From Qipengyuania pelagi (GTDB lineage: Bacteria; Pseudomonadota; Alphaproteobacteria; Sphingomonadales; Sphingomonadaceae), in NCBI RefSeq assembly GCF_009827295.1, contig NZ_WTYD01000001.1, forward strand, positions 496,001 to 560,000: a stretch of DNA of 64,000 bases, read 5' to 3'. The translations under genes were made by a program, and so were the position numbers. Positions 1 to 7,796 of the stretch are shown in pieces. Below the pieces are notes generated by a model that saw only the letters and a program-made list of their open reading frames with translations, had not been told where the DNA came from and made no database searches. Positions within the stretch are counted from its first letter, which is position 1. Each line of letters starts with the position of its first letter.

Positions 1-452
1 CGTTCGGTCGGCTTGGCGGCGATCACTTGCGCGATCTTGCCCTGGCTGACGAGGGCGGGGCTGTGCGCGCCGGTGGCGGCATCGGCGAAGATCAGCGCGA
101 CATCCTTCGCGCGCACATCCCGCCCGTTCAGGCGATAGGCGGAGCCCGCCCCGCGCTCGATGCGGCGCATGACCTCCAGCTCGTCACCATCGGAGCGCGT
201 GCCCGACAATACGACTTCGGCGAAATCGCGCGGGGGGCGCGTTGCGGTGCCCGCGAAGATGACGTCCTCCATCCCGCCCGACCGCATACTCTTGGGCGAG
301 TTTTCGCCCATGACCCAGCGGATCGCTTCGAGGAGGTTCGACTTGCCGCAGCCATTGGGACCGACCACGCCGGTCAGCCCGGGCTCGATGCTCAGCGTGG
401 CAGGCTCGACGAAGCTCTTGAAGCCGCTGAGCCTGAGCTTGCCGAGCTGCAT
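1..452 (-). CDS. smc: Chromosome segregation protein SMC, N-terminal part (cut by window edge)
   Basis: About 150 N-terminal residues are visible before the window edge and the frame is open to base 1. The protein starts [14 protein letters not shown] and carries an ABC-type Walker [10 protein letters not shown], at about residues 31-39. It is followed by the conserved WVMGE and the Q-loop-like SQGKI stretch. This is the head domain of SMC, the ATPase that compacts and segregates the chromosome with ScpA/ScpB. It lies 9 bases after the upstream DsbA-like gene and is probably co-transcribed with it. The hinge, coiled coils and C-terminal head half lie outside the window, so completeness cannot be judged. 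Confidence 0.93.
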   Translation of the reverse strand, partial: MQLGKLRLSGFKSFVEPATLSIEPGLTGVVGPNGCGKSNLLEAIRWVMGENSPKSMRSGGMEDVIFAGTATRPPRDFAEVVLSGTRSDGDELEVMRRIERGAGSAYRLNGRDVRAKDVALIFADAATGAHSPALVSQGKIAQVIAAKPTE

Positions 453-461
453 CGAACCCGC

Positions 462-1214
462 TTAGCGCGCGCCGGCCTGTTGGAGAGCCTGTTCGACCTG
501 AGCCCAACTATTGCCGTCTATTTTCCGGCCATTGATGAAAAACGTGGGTGTCCCCGTCACGTCCAACTGCTGCGATTGCGTGTCGGACCGTTCGGCGATG
601 GCTTCCATGGCGGGGAAATCGGCGAGACAGGTGCGCGCCTGATCTTCGCTGAGGCCGCGCGCGGCGAAGAAATCGTAGAAGCCTGCGACCTGCGCCGCCT
701 GGACGAAGCGCTGGTCTTCCGGAAGCGAGAGCGCCTGGCCGAACTGTTCCTGGCGTTCGAACACCGGGCTCAGCACTTCCTGAAGATTCTTCCACACCTG
801 ATCGGACAGGGGATGATAGGTTTCGGGCGCGCCGCAGCGGACCATCTGGGCGAGCACGAGATCGTGCGGCCCGTGAATCTGGTTGCGCAATTCGTAGCTG
901 ACCTTGCCGGTGGCGACATAGTCTTCCTTCAGCTGGTCCGCCCCGTTCGCGGCGAAGGCGGCGCAGGCGGGGCAGGTCAGTGAAGCGTATTCGAGCAGCT
1001 TGATCGGCGCATCGGGATTGCCGAGCAGATATCCGTCGGAATCGGTTACCTGGACCGTGTCTGTCCAGGTGGTGCCGGCGGGCGCTTCGACCGCCGCGAC
1101 CGGCTGTCCCGAAACCGCGCCCTCGCCCGCTTCGTCGGTAGAGCCGCAGGCAGCCAGTGCCAGTGCGAGCGGGGCGGACAGGGCGGCTAAAGAGAGAGAG
1201 CGGATACGGGTCAT
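462..1214 (-). CDS. DsbA-family thiol oxidoreductase, predicted lipoprotein (CPAC)
   Basis: A 250-residue protein with a signal sequence ending in a lipobox-like LAAC (Cys23), so probably lipid-anchored and periplasmic. A thioredoxin-fold active site CPAC lies at residues 81-84, and a cis-proline loop, VTGTPTFFING, lies near the C-terminus. The DsbA/DsbG-like helical insertion occupies the middle. The likely role is oxidation or isomerisation of disulfides in exported proteins. It follows a second DsbA-like gene and precedes smc on the same strand. The pair looks like a tandem duplication that diverged in active site and export signal. Its partners and its redox direction cannot be read from sequence. 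Confidence 0.85.
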   Translation of the reverse strand: MTRIRSLSLAALSAPLALALAACGSTDEAGEGAVSGQPVAAVEAPAGTTWTDTVQVTDSDGYLLGNPDAPIKLLEYASLTCPACAAFAANGADQLKEDYVATGKVSYELRNQIHGPHDLVLAQMVRCGAPETYHPLSDQVWKNLQEVLSPVFERQEQFGQALSLPEDQRFVQAAQVAGFYDFFAARGLSEDQARTCLADFPAMEAIAERSDTQSQQLDVTGTPTFFINGRKIDGNSWAQVEQALQQAGAR

Positions 1215-1303
1215 GACAGGTCCATAGACAAGGGATTTCTATCGGGCTGGGCGCCTTGCAGCCGCCTTAGCCCGCTACAGTCGCAAGGGAAAGGGGCGCG
1301 CCC

Positions 1304-2008
1304 TCAGCGTTGCTTGTCGAGCACCGGGCGCAGCGCGGCCCAATTGTGCACCCCGTCCAGCAGCGCGCCGTTCATCACGAAGCTGGGCGTGCCGGTGAGG
1401 CCGTATTTCTCGACATCGGCCTGGCTCGCTTCGGCCAGCGCGTTCGCCTTGGCCTCGTCGATGAGGCATTTGTCGAGCTGGGCGCGGGTGTAGCCGCGGT
1501 TTTCCATCAGTTCGTAGAAGCCGAGATCGCTGGCGATCGCCTGCCGCCGCGCCCCGTTCGATCCGAATTGCCAGCGCGCCTGCTGCGCCCGCGTCGTCTT
1601 GCGGCCCTTCTCGAACCAGTCTTCCTGGCTGAGGATGATGGCGTTGTGATTGCCCATGAATTTCTTCGGATCGCCGCATTGCGTGAGCAGGGCGGCGGTC
1701 AGATCGAAGGGATCGCGCAGCAGATGGCGGATTTCGTAGCTGACATCGCCCTTGGGAAGGTAAGCGAGCTTGATTGCGGCATCGCCCTCGCGCGCGAAAT
1801 CGGCGCAGTGCGAGCAGGTATAGCTCATGAATTCGACCAGCTTGGTCTTCGCCTTGGGATTGCCGACCTTGTGCCCGTTATCGCTGGCGACCACGGTGGT
1901 GGACCAGTTCTGCGCCAGCGCGACCGCGCCCGTGCCAAGAAGCGCCAGCGCGGCCATCGAAGCTGTAAGCCGGGCTGCCAGTTTCGAGCCGCGAACCTGC
2001 ATCGTCAT
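1304..2008 (-). CDS. DsbA-family thiol oxidoreductase, secreted (CSHC)
   Basis: A DsbA-like protein of about 234 residues. A cleavable signal peptide (hydrophobic core LTASMAALALLG, then VALAQ) is followed by a thioredoxin fold with a CSHC active site near residue 66 and a cis-Pro loop GTPSFVMNG near the C-terminus. It is probably a periplasmic disulfide oxidase. I chose the ATG at 2008. A TTG at 2029 overlapping the dciA stop and an ATG at 2020 are alternatives, but an AGGA sits about 11 bases upstream of 2008. It lies between dciA and the paralogous lipoprotein, so these form one operon. It shares only the fold and motif pattern with its neighbour; the active-site dipeptide differs (SH against PA). 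Confidence 0.85.
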   Translation of the reverse strand: MTMQVRGSKLAARLTASMAALALLGTGAVALAQNWSTTVVASDNGHKVGNPKAKTKLVEFMSYTCSHCADFAREGDAAIKLAYLPKGDVSYEIRHLLRDPFDLTAALLTQCGDPKKFMGNHNAIILSQEDWFEKGRKTTRAQQARWQFGSNGARRQAIASDLGFYELMENRGYTRAQLDKCLIDEAKANALAEASQADVEKYGLTGTPSFVMNGALLDGVHNWAALRPVLDKQR

Positions 2009-2025
2009 GTCTCGTATCATCCTGT

Positions 2026-2613
2026 TCAATCGCCGAAGCTGCGTGCCAGCGATTCGAGCACCGTGCGCAGTTCCGGGTCGCCGATATCGCGCAGACTGTC
2101 GCCCAGTTCCATCGGAATGGGCTTGAGCGAGGGCGGCGCTTTCGGCCTGGTCGATGGATTGGCCATGTCCTCGGGCGGCTTAACCGTACCTTGCCGAATC
2201 TTCACCCGCGCCACCGCGCGGTAGCCGAAAAAGGTGTTCACCCGCTCCATGATCTCGGGGATCACGTGCTGGATCAGCGGGGCATGGGCGGGCGTGACGA
2301 CGAGCTGGAGGATGCCTTCCGACTTCTCGCCCGGCGGGAAACGGATCGATTCGGGAGCGCATACGCGCGCATGGGTCTCGCCCACGATTTCGGGCCAGCG
2401 CGTCACGACGGAGGACTGGACGAAGCCGAAGCGCCGGAACGCGGTGCGCCCGATCTGCGGCATGAGGTCGGACACGGCGCGGGCCGGTCCGCCGCGCGGG
2501 CGGTGATATTCGCGAATTTTTTTTCGGCCTACCGCTTCGCTGCCTGAGGCCGTGGATTTCCCGCGCGACTTCGGTGTCGCTGCTTTGCCTGGAGGAGTGT
2601 CGTCGCTTTTCAT
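2026..2613 (-). CDS. dciA: DciA-like protein (DUF721), replicative helicase loader family
   Basis: A 195-residue protein. A basic, low-complexity N-terminus (first ~35 residues) is followed by a DUF721 domain, recognisable by FGFVQSSVVTRWPEIVGETHARVCAPE and the LVVTPAHAPLIQHVIPEIMERVNTFFG stretch (quoted in part: residues SSVVTRWPEIVGE and IQHVIPEIMERVN). Members of this family act as DciA, which loads the replicative helicase DnaB in bacteria lacking DnaC. It is the first gene of a minus-strand operon (dciA, two dsbA-like genes, smc) and diverges from mutY with only 29 bases between the starts, so both promoters must lie in or near that gap. Family membership is clear; the biochemical role is transferred from the family. 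Confidence 0.8.
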   Translation of the reverse strand: MKSDDTPPGKAATPKSRGKSTASGSEAVGRKKIREYHRPRGGPARAVSDLMPQIGRTAFRRFGFVQSSVVTRWPEIVGETHARVCAPESIRFPPGEKSEGILQLVVTPAHAPLIQHVIPEIMERVNTFFGYRAVARVKIRQGTVKPPEDMANPSTRPKAPPSLKPIPMELGDSLRDIGDPELRTVLESLARSFGD

Positions 2614-2642
2614 CGTCGCGGCGCCTATGCCATAGGAACGGC

Positions 2643-3665
2643 GTGACCTCCAGCGCGACCACCATCTTCGCCGCCCATCTTCTGGCGTGGTACGACCGGC
2701 ATGGGCGCGAGTTGCCGTGGCGCGCGCCGCCCGGCCAACCGCCGACCGATCCCTATCGCGTGTGGCTGTCGGAAGTGATGCTCCAGCAGACGACCGTGGC
2801 GGCGGTAAAGCCGTATTTCCGCGCCTTCACCGAACGCTGGCCCAGCGTCGAGGCGCTCGCCGCGGCGCCGGAAGAGGAGGTGATGGCAGCCTGGGCGGGG
2901 CTGGGCTATTATTCGCGGGCGCGCAATCTCGTGAAGGCGGCGCGCGCCGTGGCGGAGCGGGGCGGGTTCCCCGATACCGAAGCCGCCTTGCGCGAATTGC
3001 CGGGGCTGGGTGCCTATACCGCGGCGGCGGTCGCGGCGATCGCATTCGGTCGCCGCGCGGTGGTGGTGGATGCGAATGTGGAACGCGTGGTCGCGCGCCT
3101 GTTCGCGATTTCGGAACCGCTTCCCGCTGCGCGCAAACCCATTCGCGCAAAAACCGATGCGATCACGCCCGAGGAACGCGCGGGCGATTTCGCGCAGGCG
3201 ATGATGGATCTGGGCGCGACGATCTGCACCACTCGCGATCCCAAATGCCTGCTTTGCCCCCTGGCGGGCGATTGCGCGGGAAGGATGGCGGGCGACCCCA
3301 CACGCTTTCCCGTCAAGCCGCCGAAAAAACCCAAGCCGCTGCGCAAGGGGATGGCATGGTGGATCGAGCGCGAGGGCCCGGAGGGCGCCGTCGTCTGGTT
3401 GGTACGCAGGCCGGGCAAGGGGATGCTCGGCGGGATGCGCGGTCTGCCCGATGACGGATGGTCCGCGCGCGGCGACGGAATCGGCGGCGAGCGCGGCGAA
3501 CCGCTCGGCCTCGTGCGCCATGGCTTCACGCATTTCGACCTCGAATTGTCGGTCATGCGCGGTTCGGCACCGCTCGGCGAGGGCGAGTGGTGGCGGATCG
3601 ACCGGTTGGACGAGGCCGGGCTGCCCACCCTCTATGCGAAGGCCGCGCGGCTCGCCGCCGGATGA
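2643..3665 (+). CDS. mutY: A/G-specific adenine glycosylase MutY
   Basis: A base-excision repair glycosylase of 340 residues that removes adenine mispaired with 8-oxoguanine. The catalytic Glu lies in LSEVMLQQTT (about residue 44). The helix-hairpin-helix LPGLGAYTAAAV is followed by the catalytic Asp in VVDANVERVV. A 4Fe-4S loop is formed by four Cys in CTTRDPKCLLCPLAGDC. The C-terminal half is a MutT-like 8-oxoG recognition domain. The start is a GTG at 2643 with AGGA at 2634-2637. The open frame extends further upstream to 2574, but that would overlap the divergent dciA start. The ending is 7 bases from a convergent small membrane-protein gene. Confidence 0.93.
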   Translation: MTSSATTIFAAHLLAWYDRHGRELPWRAPPGQPPTDPYRVWLSEVMLQQTTVAAVKPYFRAFTERWPSVEALAAAPEEEVMAAWAGLGYYSRARNLVKAARAVAERGGFPDTEAALRELPGLGAYTAAAVAAIAFGRRAVVVDANVERVVARLFAISEPLPAARKPIRAKTDAITPEERAGDFAQAMMDLGATICTTRDPKCLLCPLAGDCAGRMAGDPTRFPVKPPKKPKPLRKGMAWWIEREGPEGAVVWLVRRPGKGMLGGMRGLPDDGWSARGDGIGGERGEPLGLVRHGFTHFDLELSVMRGSAPLGEGEWWRIDRLDEAGLPTLYAKAARLAAG

Positions 3666-3672
3666 TTTCGCG

Positions 3673-3894
3673 TCAGATGATACCTCCGCCCAGCGACAGG
3701 CGGATCACTGCGACGAGCAGGACGATCAGGCAGAAATTGCGGCCCGAACGCTTGGAGGACAATTGTCCCACCACGATGCCGGCCACGATCAGCGGCAGGG
3801 CGAACCAATTGCCCCAGCCGAGCAGGGGAATGGTCGAGGGGATCACGATCACCAGCGAGAGCAGGCCAAGGATGAAGGAGACGATGTTCAGCAT
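3673..3894 (-). CDS. Small membrane protein of unknown function
   Basis: A 73-residue protein with two predicted transmembrane segments, IVSFILGLLSLVIVIPS near the N-terminus and FCLIVLLVAVIRLSLG at the C-terminus, plus a hydrophobic middle part (FALPLIVAGIVVGQL) that could form a third. I chose the ATG at 3894. The frame stays open further upstream, but those residues are polar and basic and look unlike a membrane protein N-terminus. It is convergent with mutY and divergent from the serine hydrolase gene. I do not recognise a characterised family. Confidence 0.6.
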   Translation of the reverse strand: MLNIVSFILGLLSLVIVIPSTIPLLGWGNWFALPLIVAGIVVGQLSSKRSGRNFCLIVLLVAVIRLSLGGGII

Positions 3895-4032
3895 GTGTCC
3901 CAGATAGGTAATACGGCTCGTCACGCAAGAGCGGATTGTTCGCCTTCGAACGGGTTGCAATCCGCAATCCATCGTTCACAGTGAGCGCGACAAGGGCGAT
4001 CGGCCCGCAATGATTTCAGAGAGGATTTCCCC

Positions 4033-5334
4033 GTGGCCTATCGCGATTTCGACACCGGTTTTTCCCGCCGCGCCCTCTTGCGCGGGGGTGCCTTCCTTGG
4101 GGCCGGAGCCGCCCTTTCCGGCCCGGCTGCGCTGTTCGCGCAGGCGTCGAACGCGTCGCGCGTCGCGTGGCCCTCTGTCGCCGCGATGGCGGACAAATAT
4201 GTCGACGAGCGCAAGGTCGCCAACATCGTCGCGACGCTGGGCTGGGGCCAGCAGGCGCCGACCACCATCGCGAAAGGCACGCTCGCCATCGGGCAGCCTC
4301 AGCGTGCGGATATCGATTCGCTCTATCGCATCTATTCGATGACCAAGCCGATCACCGGCATGGCGGCGATGATGCTGATCGATGAGGGAAAGCTCGGCCT
4401 CGACCAGCCGCTTGCGGAGATACTGCCCCAATTCGCCGATATGCGCGTGCAGCGCACCTATGACGGATCGCTCACCGATACCGTGCCTGCCGAACGTCCG
4501 ATCACTATCCGCCAATTGCTGACCCATACGGCGGGGCTGGGCTACAATATCGTCCAGAAGGGGCCGATCGCGCAGGCTTATGTCGAGCGCGGCGTGGTGC
4601 CGGGCCAGGTCAGCCGCCTGCCGATCCCGGGCCTCGGGCGCGCGACGGCGGTCAAGGGCCTCGCCAATTTCGCGGACCGGCTGGCCGAATTGCCACTCGT
4701 CCTCCAGCCGGGATCGAAATGGAGCTATTCGGTCGGGCTCGACCTGATGGGCCGGGTGATCGAGGTGGCGAGCGGGATGCCGTTCGACCGCTTCCTCGAT
4801 GAACGCATCTTCCAGCCTACCGGCATGACCAGCACCTGGTTCCGCGTGCCGCAGAGCGAGATCGGGCGCTTCACCACCAATTACGGCATCGTCAACGGCG
4901 TCCCCATTCCGATCGATCCGGCGCGCGCGTCCATCTATCTCGACGAGCCGTCTTTCCCCTTCGGCGGCGCCGGGCTGGTGTCGAGCCCGCGCGATTACGA
5001 CCGCTTCCTGCGGATGCTGCTCGGCTATGGCGTGATCGACGGAAAGCGTGTGATGGGCGAGTTGGCGGTCCGTGTCGGCACGTCCAACATCCTGCCCGCA
5101 ACCGCCAAGACCGAGGGCACCTGGGTCGAGGGTCAGGGTTATGGCGCGGGCGGGCGCGTGACCGGCGGCTCCTACGGATGGGGCGGCGCGGCGGGCACGG
5201 TCGCTTTCGTCAATTACGATGCCGGTCTGCGGGCGGCCCTGTTCACCCAATACATGCCGTCCGAAGCCTATCCGATCCACGAAGGCTTTCCCGCTGCGGT
5301 GGCGAAGGATCTGGCGGCGATGCAAAAACGATGA
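4033..5334 (+). CDS. Beta-lactamase/class C-type serine hydrolase, Tat-exported
   Basis: A 433-residue serine hydrolase of the beta-lactamase/penicillin-binding protein C class. A twin-arginine signal, SRRALLRGG, and a hydrophobic stretch ending ALFAQA imply folded export by the Tat system. The nucleophile motif SMTK lies at residues 102-105. A YSV tyrosine motif follows near residue 233, and the third box is probably in the Gly-rich GGSYGWGGAAGT region. This architecture matches esterase EstB and D-aminopeptidase-like enzymes more than true AmpC. The substrate is unknown. The start is GTG at 4033 with GAGAGGA upstream. The stop overlaps the nudC start, suggesting translational coupling. Confidence 0.85.
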   Translation: MAYRDFDTGFSRRALLRGGAFLGAGAALSGPAALFAQASNASRVAWPSVAAMADKYVDERKVANIVATLGWGQQAPTTIAKGTLAIGQPQRADIDSLYRIYSMTKPITGMAAMMLIDEGKLGLDQPLAEILPQFADMRVQRTYDGSLTDTVPAERPITIRQLLTHTAGLGYNIVQKGPIAQAYVERGVVPGQVSRLPIPGLGRATAVKGLANFADRLAELPLVLQPGSKWSYSVGLDLMGRVIEVASGMPFDRFLDERIFQPTGMTSTWFRVPQSEIGRFTTNYGIVNGVPIPIDPARASIYLDEPSFPFGGAGLVSSPRDYDRFLRMLLGYGVIDGKRVMGELAVRVGTSNILPATAKTEGTWVEGQGYGAGGRVTGGSYGWGGAAGTVAFVNYDAGLRAALFTQYMPSEAYPIHEGFPAAVAKDLAAMQKR

Positions 5335-6203
5335 AGGCACCGCTTGCCTTCACCGGATCGCGGATCGACCGCGCCGACCATGTCCGCGCCGATCCCGAGC
5401 GGTTGGCAAGTATGATGGGCTGGCGGGCGCGATTGCTTGCGCTCGATGGCCTGATGCCGGGCATGGACGAAGCGGGCGCGCTCGCCTGGACCAGCCTGGC
5501 CGATGCGCCGCAGGATGCGGAACTGGTCTTTCTCGGCCTCGATGGAGACCGGCCCTGCTTCGCCTGTGTGCCCCCGCAGGGTGACAGCGCCCCGCGCATG
5601 GCCAATCCGGCCCTCTGGGCGGCGATGGCGGCGCTCTCGCCGGGCGATCTGGCCGTTTATGGCGGCGCGCGCAGTCTGGTCGACTGGCACGCGCGGCACC
5701 GCTTCTGCGCCCAGTGCGGCGGCGCGACGGAAATCGCCAAGGGCGGATGGCAGAGAAATTGCACGCAATGCGGCGCGCAGCATTTCCCGCGCACCGATCC
5801 GGTCACGATCATGCTGGTCGAACATGAAGACCGCCTGATGCTCGGTCGCGGGCTCGGCTGGGGCGAGGGGCGCTTTTCCGCGCTCGCCGGTTTCGTGGAG
5901 CCGGGCGAGAGTATCGAGGAAGCGGTCGCGCGCGAGGTACTGGAGGAAAGCGGCGTTACGGTGCGCGATGTCAGCTATGTCGCCAGCCAGCCCTGGCCGT
6001 TCCCGAGCCAGCTGATGATCGGCTGCCACGCCCTTGCCGACGACGATACGGTCACGATGGACGAGACCGAATTGGCCGAACTGCGCTGGTTCACGCGTGA
6101 CGAGGTCAAAGCGGCGCTTGTCGGCGGGCCCGATGCCCCCTTCGCGAAGCCTCCGCGCGAGGCGATCGCGACACATCTGCTGACCTGGTGGAGCGCAAAA
6201 TGA
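5331..6203 (+). CDS. nudC: NAD(+) diphosphatase NudC (Nudix hydrolase with zinc ribbon)
   Basis: A 290-residue NudC. A divergent N-terminal domain is followed by a zinc ribbon with two CxxC pairs (CAQC near residue 126, CTQC near residue 144). The Nudix box begins near residue 187 (GFVEPGESIEEAVAREVLEE and following), and the family signature SQPWPFPSQLMIG lies downstream. The enzyme cleaves NADH/NAD+ to NMN(H) and AMP, and in bacteria NudC also removes NAD caps from RNA. The ATG at 5331 overlaps the stop of the serine hydrolase (ATGA), which decides the start. Its own stop overlaps the start of the next gene in the same way. Confidence 0.92.
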   Translation: MKAPLAFTGSRIDRADHVRADPERLASMMGWRARLLALDGLMPGMDEAGALAWTSLADAPQDAELVFLGLDGDRPCFACVPPQGDSAPRMANPALWAAMAALSPGDLAVYGGARSLVDWHARHRFCAQCGGATEIAKGGWQRNCTQCGAQHFPRTDPVTIMLVEHEDRLMLGRGLGWGEGRFSALAGFVEPGESIEEAVAREVLEESGVTVRDVSYVASQPWPFPSQLMIGCHALADDDTVTMDETELAELRWFTRDEVKAALVGGPDAPFAKPPREAIATHLLTWWSAK

Positions 6204-6883
6204 CCGACCCCCGCAAACTGACCATCGATATCTGGTCCGACGTGATGTGCCCTTGGTGCCTCGTCGGCTGGGGCAATCTCAGACAGGCGCTCGACGAACT
6301 CGATGTGGAGATCGCGGCGGAATTGCGCTGGCACGCGTTCGAGCTCAATCCCGATATGGCGCCTGAGGGCGAGGAGCGCACCGCGCATATCGCGCGCAAA
6401 TACGGCCGCACGCTGGAACAGTCGCGCGGGGTGCAGGGCCAGATGCGCGAGGCGGCGGAACGGGCAGGCGTGTCGCTCGATTACGAAGGCGAAGAGCCCG
6501 CACCGGAAGCGATGATGTGGAACACCTTCGCCGCTCACAAGCTCCTAGTCTGGGCGGGCGACACGCATGGCTATGCGCGCCAGACCGATCTCAAGCTCGC
6601 CCTGTTTCACGCGCATTTCAACGCGCGTCGTCCGATCGGGGAGCGCGCGGTTTTGCTCGACATCGCGCAAGAGACCGGTTTCGACCGGGCGGAGGCCGAA
6701 GTCGCCCTCGACAGTTCGGAATGGGCGCACAAGGTCCGCGCCGAGGAGCGCGCGGCCTACGATCTCAACATTACCGGCGTGCCCGCCATGGTGGTCGAGA
6801 ACGCCTTCATGATCCCCGGCGCGCAATCCCCACAGGTCTACGCCGATGCGTTGCGGCGGGTGGCCGAGAAATTGCCCGCCTGA
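6200..6883 (+). CDS. DsbA-family oxidoreductase, FrnE type
   Basis: A cytoplasmic 227-residue DsbA-fold protein without a signal peptide. The active site CPWC lies at residues 17-20 (SDVMCPWCLVGWG), and a cis-Pro loop, ITGVPAMVVENAFMIPGAQ, lies near the C-terminus. This pattern is typical of the FrnE/2-hydroxychromene-2-carboxylate isomerase branch, linked in some bacteria to polyketide synthesis or oxidative-stress tolerance. The ATG at 6200 overlaps the nudC stop (ATGA). An upstream in-frame ATG at 6188 inside nudC is less likely. It is the last gene of the three-gene run and is followed by a strong hairpin at 6890. Confidence 0.87.
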   Translation: MTDPRKLTIDIWSDVMCPWCLVGWGNLRQALDELDVEIAAELRWHAFELNPDMAPEGEERTAHIARKYGRTLEQSRGVQGQMREAAERAGVSLDYEGEEPAPEAMMWNTFAAHKLLVWAGDTHGYARQTDLKLALFHAHFNARRPIGERAVLLDIAQETGFDRAEAEVALDSSEWAHKVRAEERAAYDLNITGVPAMVVENAFMIPGAQSPQVYADALRRVAEKLPA

Positions 6884-6889
6884 ACGCGA

Positions 6890-6918
6890 AACGCCCCGCC
6901 GGGCGAGGGCGGGGCGTT
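6890..6918 (+). terminator. Strong GC hairpin, probable terminator after the nudC-frnE-type operon
   Basis: An 11-bp perfect inverted repeat (AACGCCCCGCC at 6890-6900, GGCGGGGCGTT at 6908-6918) with a 7-base loop, 4 bases after the stop codon. The arms end in AA/TT and are followed by ATTAT rather than a long T run, so it may be bidirectional. The facing gene, 6941-7186 on the minus strand, also ends here. Confidence 0.75.
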
Positions 6919-6940
6919 ATTATCGCGATCGGGATGAAGA

Positions 6941-7186
6941 TCAGCTGTTGCGCTCATCCTGAATGGCGGCGCGGGTCTTCGGACCCTTCTGCGCGTCCTG
7001 CGCCGGATTGTCCGATCCGACTTCCGGCTCGCGATTGGCTGGGTCGGTCGCGCCGTTCAACTCGGCGCGCTTGCCAACCTGGCGATTGACCTCGCCGCCG
7101 GAAGAGCTGGATTGCGACGGCGTCGCGCCTTCGGTGATCTCGTCGATCAATTCGTTGTCGGGATGCAGGGACTGGCGTTCGGGCAT
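6941..7186 (-). CDS. Small hydrophilic hypothetical protein
   Basis: An 81-residue protein, strongly polar and rich in Gly, Ser, Asn, Glu and Gln, with no Cys and no membrane segment. It is probably intrinsically disordered. Translation signals are good: the minus strand reads AAAAGGAGAATTCG before the ATG at 7186, an AGGAG at about 7 bases. The N-terminal part contains NELIDEITEGATPSQS. It does not match a family I can name. It stands alone between a terminator hairpin and the DUF1489 gene, so it is probably a separate transcript or the tail of the DUF1489 unit. Confidence 0.6.
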   Translation of the reverse strand: MPERQSLHPDNELIDEITEGATPSQSSSSGGEVNRQVGKRAELNGATDPANREPEVGSDNPAQDAQKGPKTRAAIQDERNS

Positions 7187-7236
7187 TCGAATTCTCCTTT
7201 TCCTTTCAACGGGTAAGGGAGCGGTCCCGTTCCGAC

Positions 7237-7626
7237 TTAAATCAGACCGAGCCTCTGCAATTTCGTCGCGATCCTGCCGGGGATGACATCGCCGACCTCT
7301 TCGCCCTCGGCCAGATCGCGGGGCGGTTCGCCCTTCAGGTAACGCCAGCCCTGATGCGCGCGCTTGGGCTTGGGGAGAACCGGGATCAGCCGGGGTTCGA
7401 GGTCGATGAACCAGCGACCGTTATCCTGTTCGGTGAAGCCGATGATCGGGCTGCGCGCGACCAGATTGTGCTCGTGAATCCAGAACAGCGACCCGCCGAT
7501 GCATTCCTCCCACCGCGTCGGGCGATAGCGGGTGTTGACGCTCATGCGCGGGCGATTGGCGAACCAGCTTTCGATATCGGCATAGCTTTTCGCGCCAAAG
7601 GCGATCTTGGTCAGATTGAGCGGCAT
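7237..7626 (-). CDS. DUF1489 family protein
   Basis: A 129-residue protein starting MPLNLTKIAFGAKSYADIE. Its pattern of conserved aromatic and basic residues (TRYRPTRWEEC, GSLFWIHEH, GWRYLKGEPPRDL) matches the DUF1489 family, widespread and uncharacterised in alphaproteobacteria. The ATG at 7626 is chosen from family length (about 130-140 residues). The reading frame is open much further upstream, but those codons cross the intergenic repeat at 7694-7774 and run antisense-like into mgtE. No function is assigned. Confidence 0.8.
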   Translation of the reverse strand: MPLNLTKIAFGAKSYADIESWFANRPRMSVNTRYRPTRWEECIGGSLFWIHEHNLVARSPIIGFTEQDNGRWFIDLEPRLIPVLPKPKRAHQGWRYLKGEPPRDLAEGEEVGDVIPGRIATKLQRLGLI

Positions 7627-7693
7627 CGGCTCCGATATGGGTGTGGGGCGGAGGGACTCAAGCCGGATGGGGCAAAGGCGCGGAGAGCCGCTT

Positions 7694-7774
7694 TGGATTG
7701 CTTCGTCGCTGCGCTCCTCGCAATGACGAGAGAGGCGAGTTTCTTCGTCATTGCGAGCGAAGCGAAGCAATCCA
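7694..7774. repeat. Palindromic intergenic repeat, family 1 (copy A)
   Basis: Two arms in inverted orientation: TGGATTGCTTCG...CGCAATGACGA from 7694, and CGTCATTGCGAG...GAAGCAATCCAG ending near 7774. The unit can fold into a long stem. Related units with the same CTGGATTGC...CGCAATGACGA ends occur at 29408-29493 and 60865-60967. It fills most of the gap between the DUF1489 gene and mgtE, whose stop is at 7797. Confidence 0.85.
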
Positions 7775-7796
7775 GAGGCATCCAAGAGCGCGCGCC

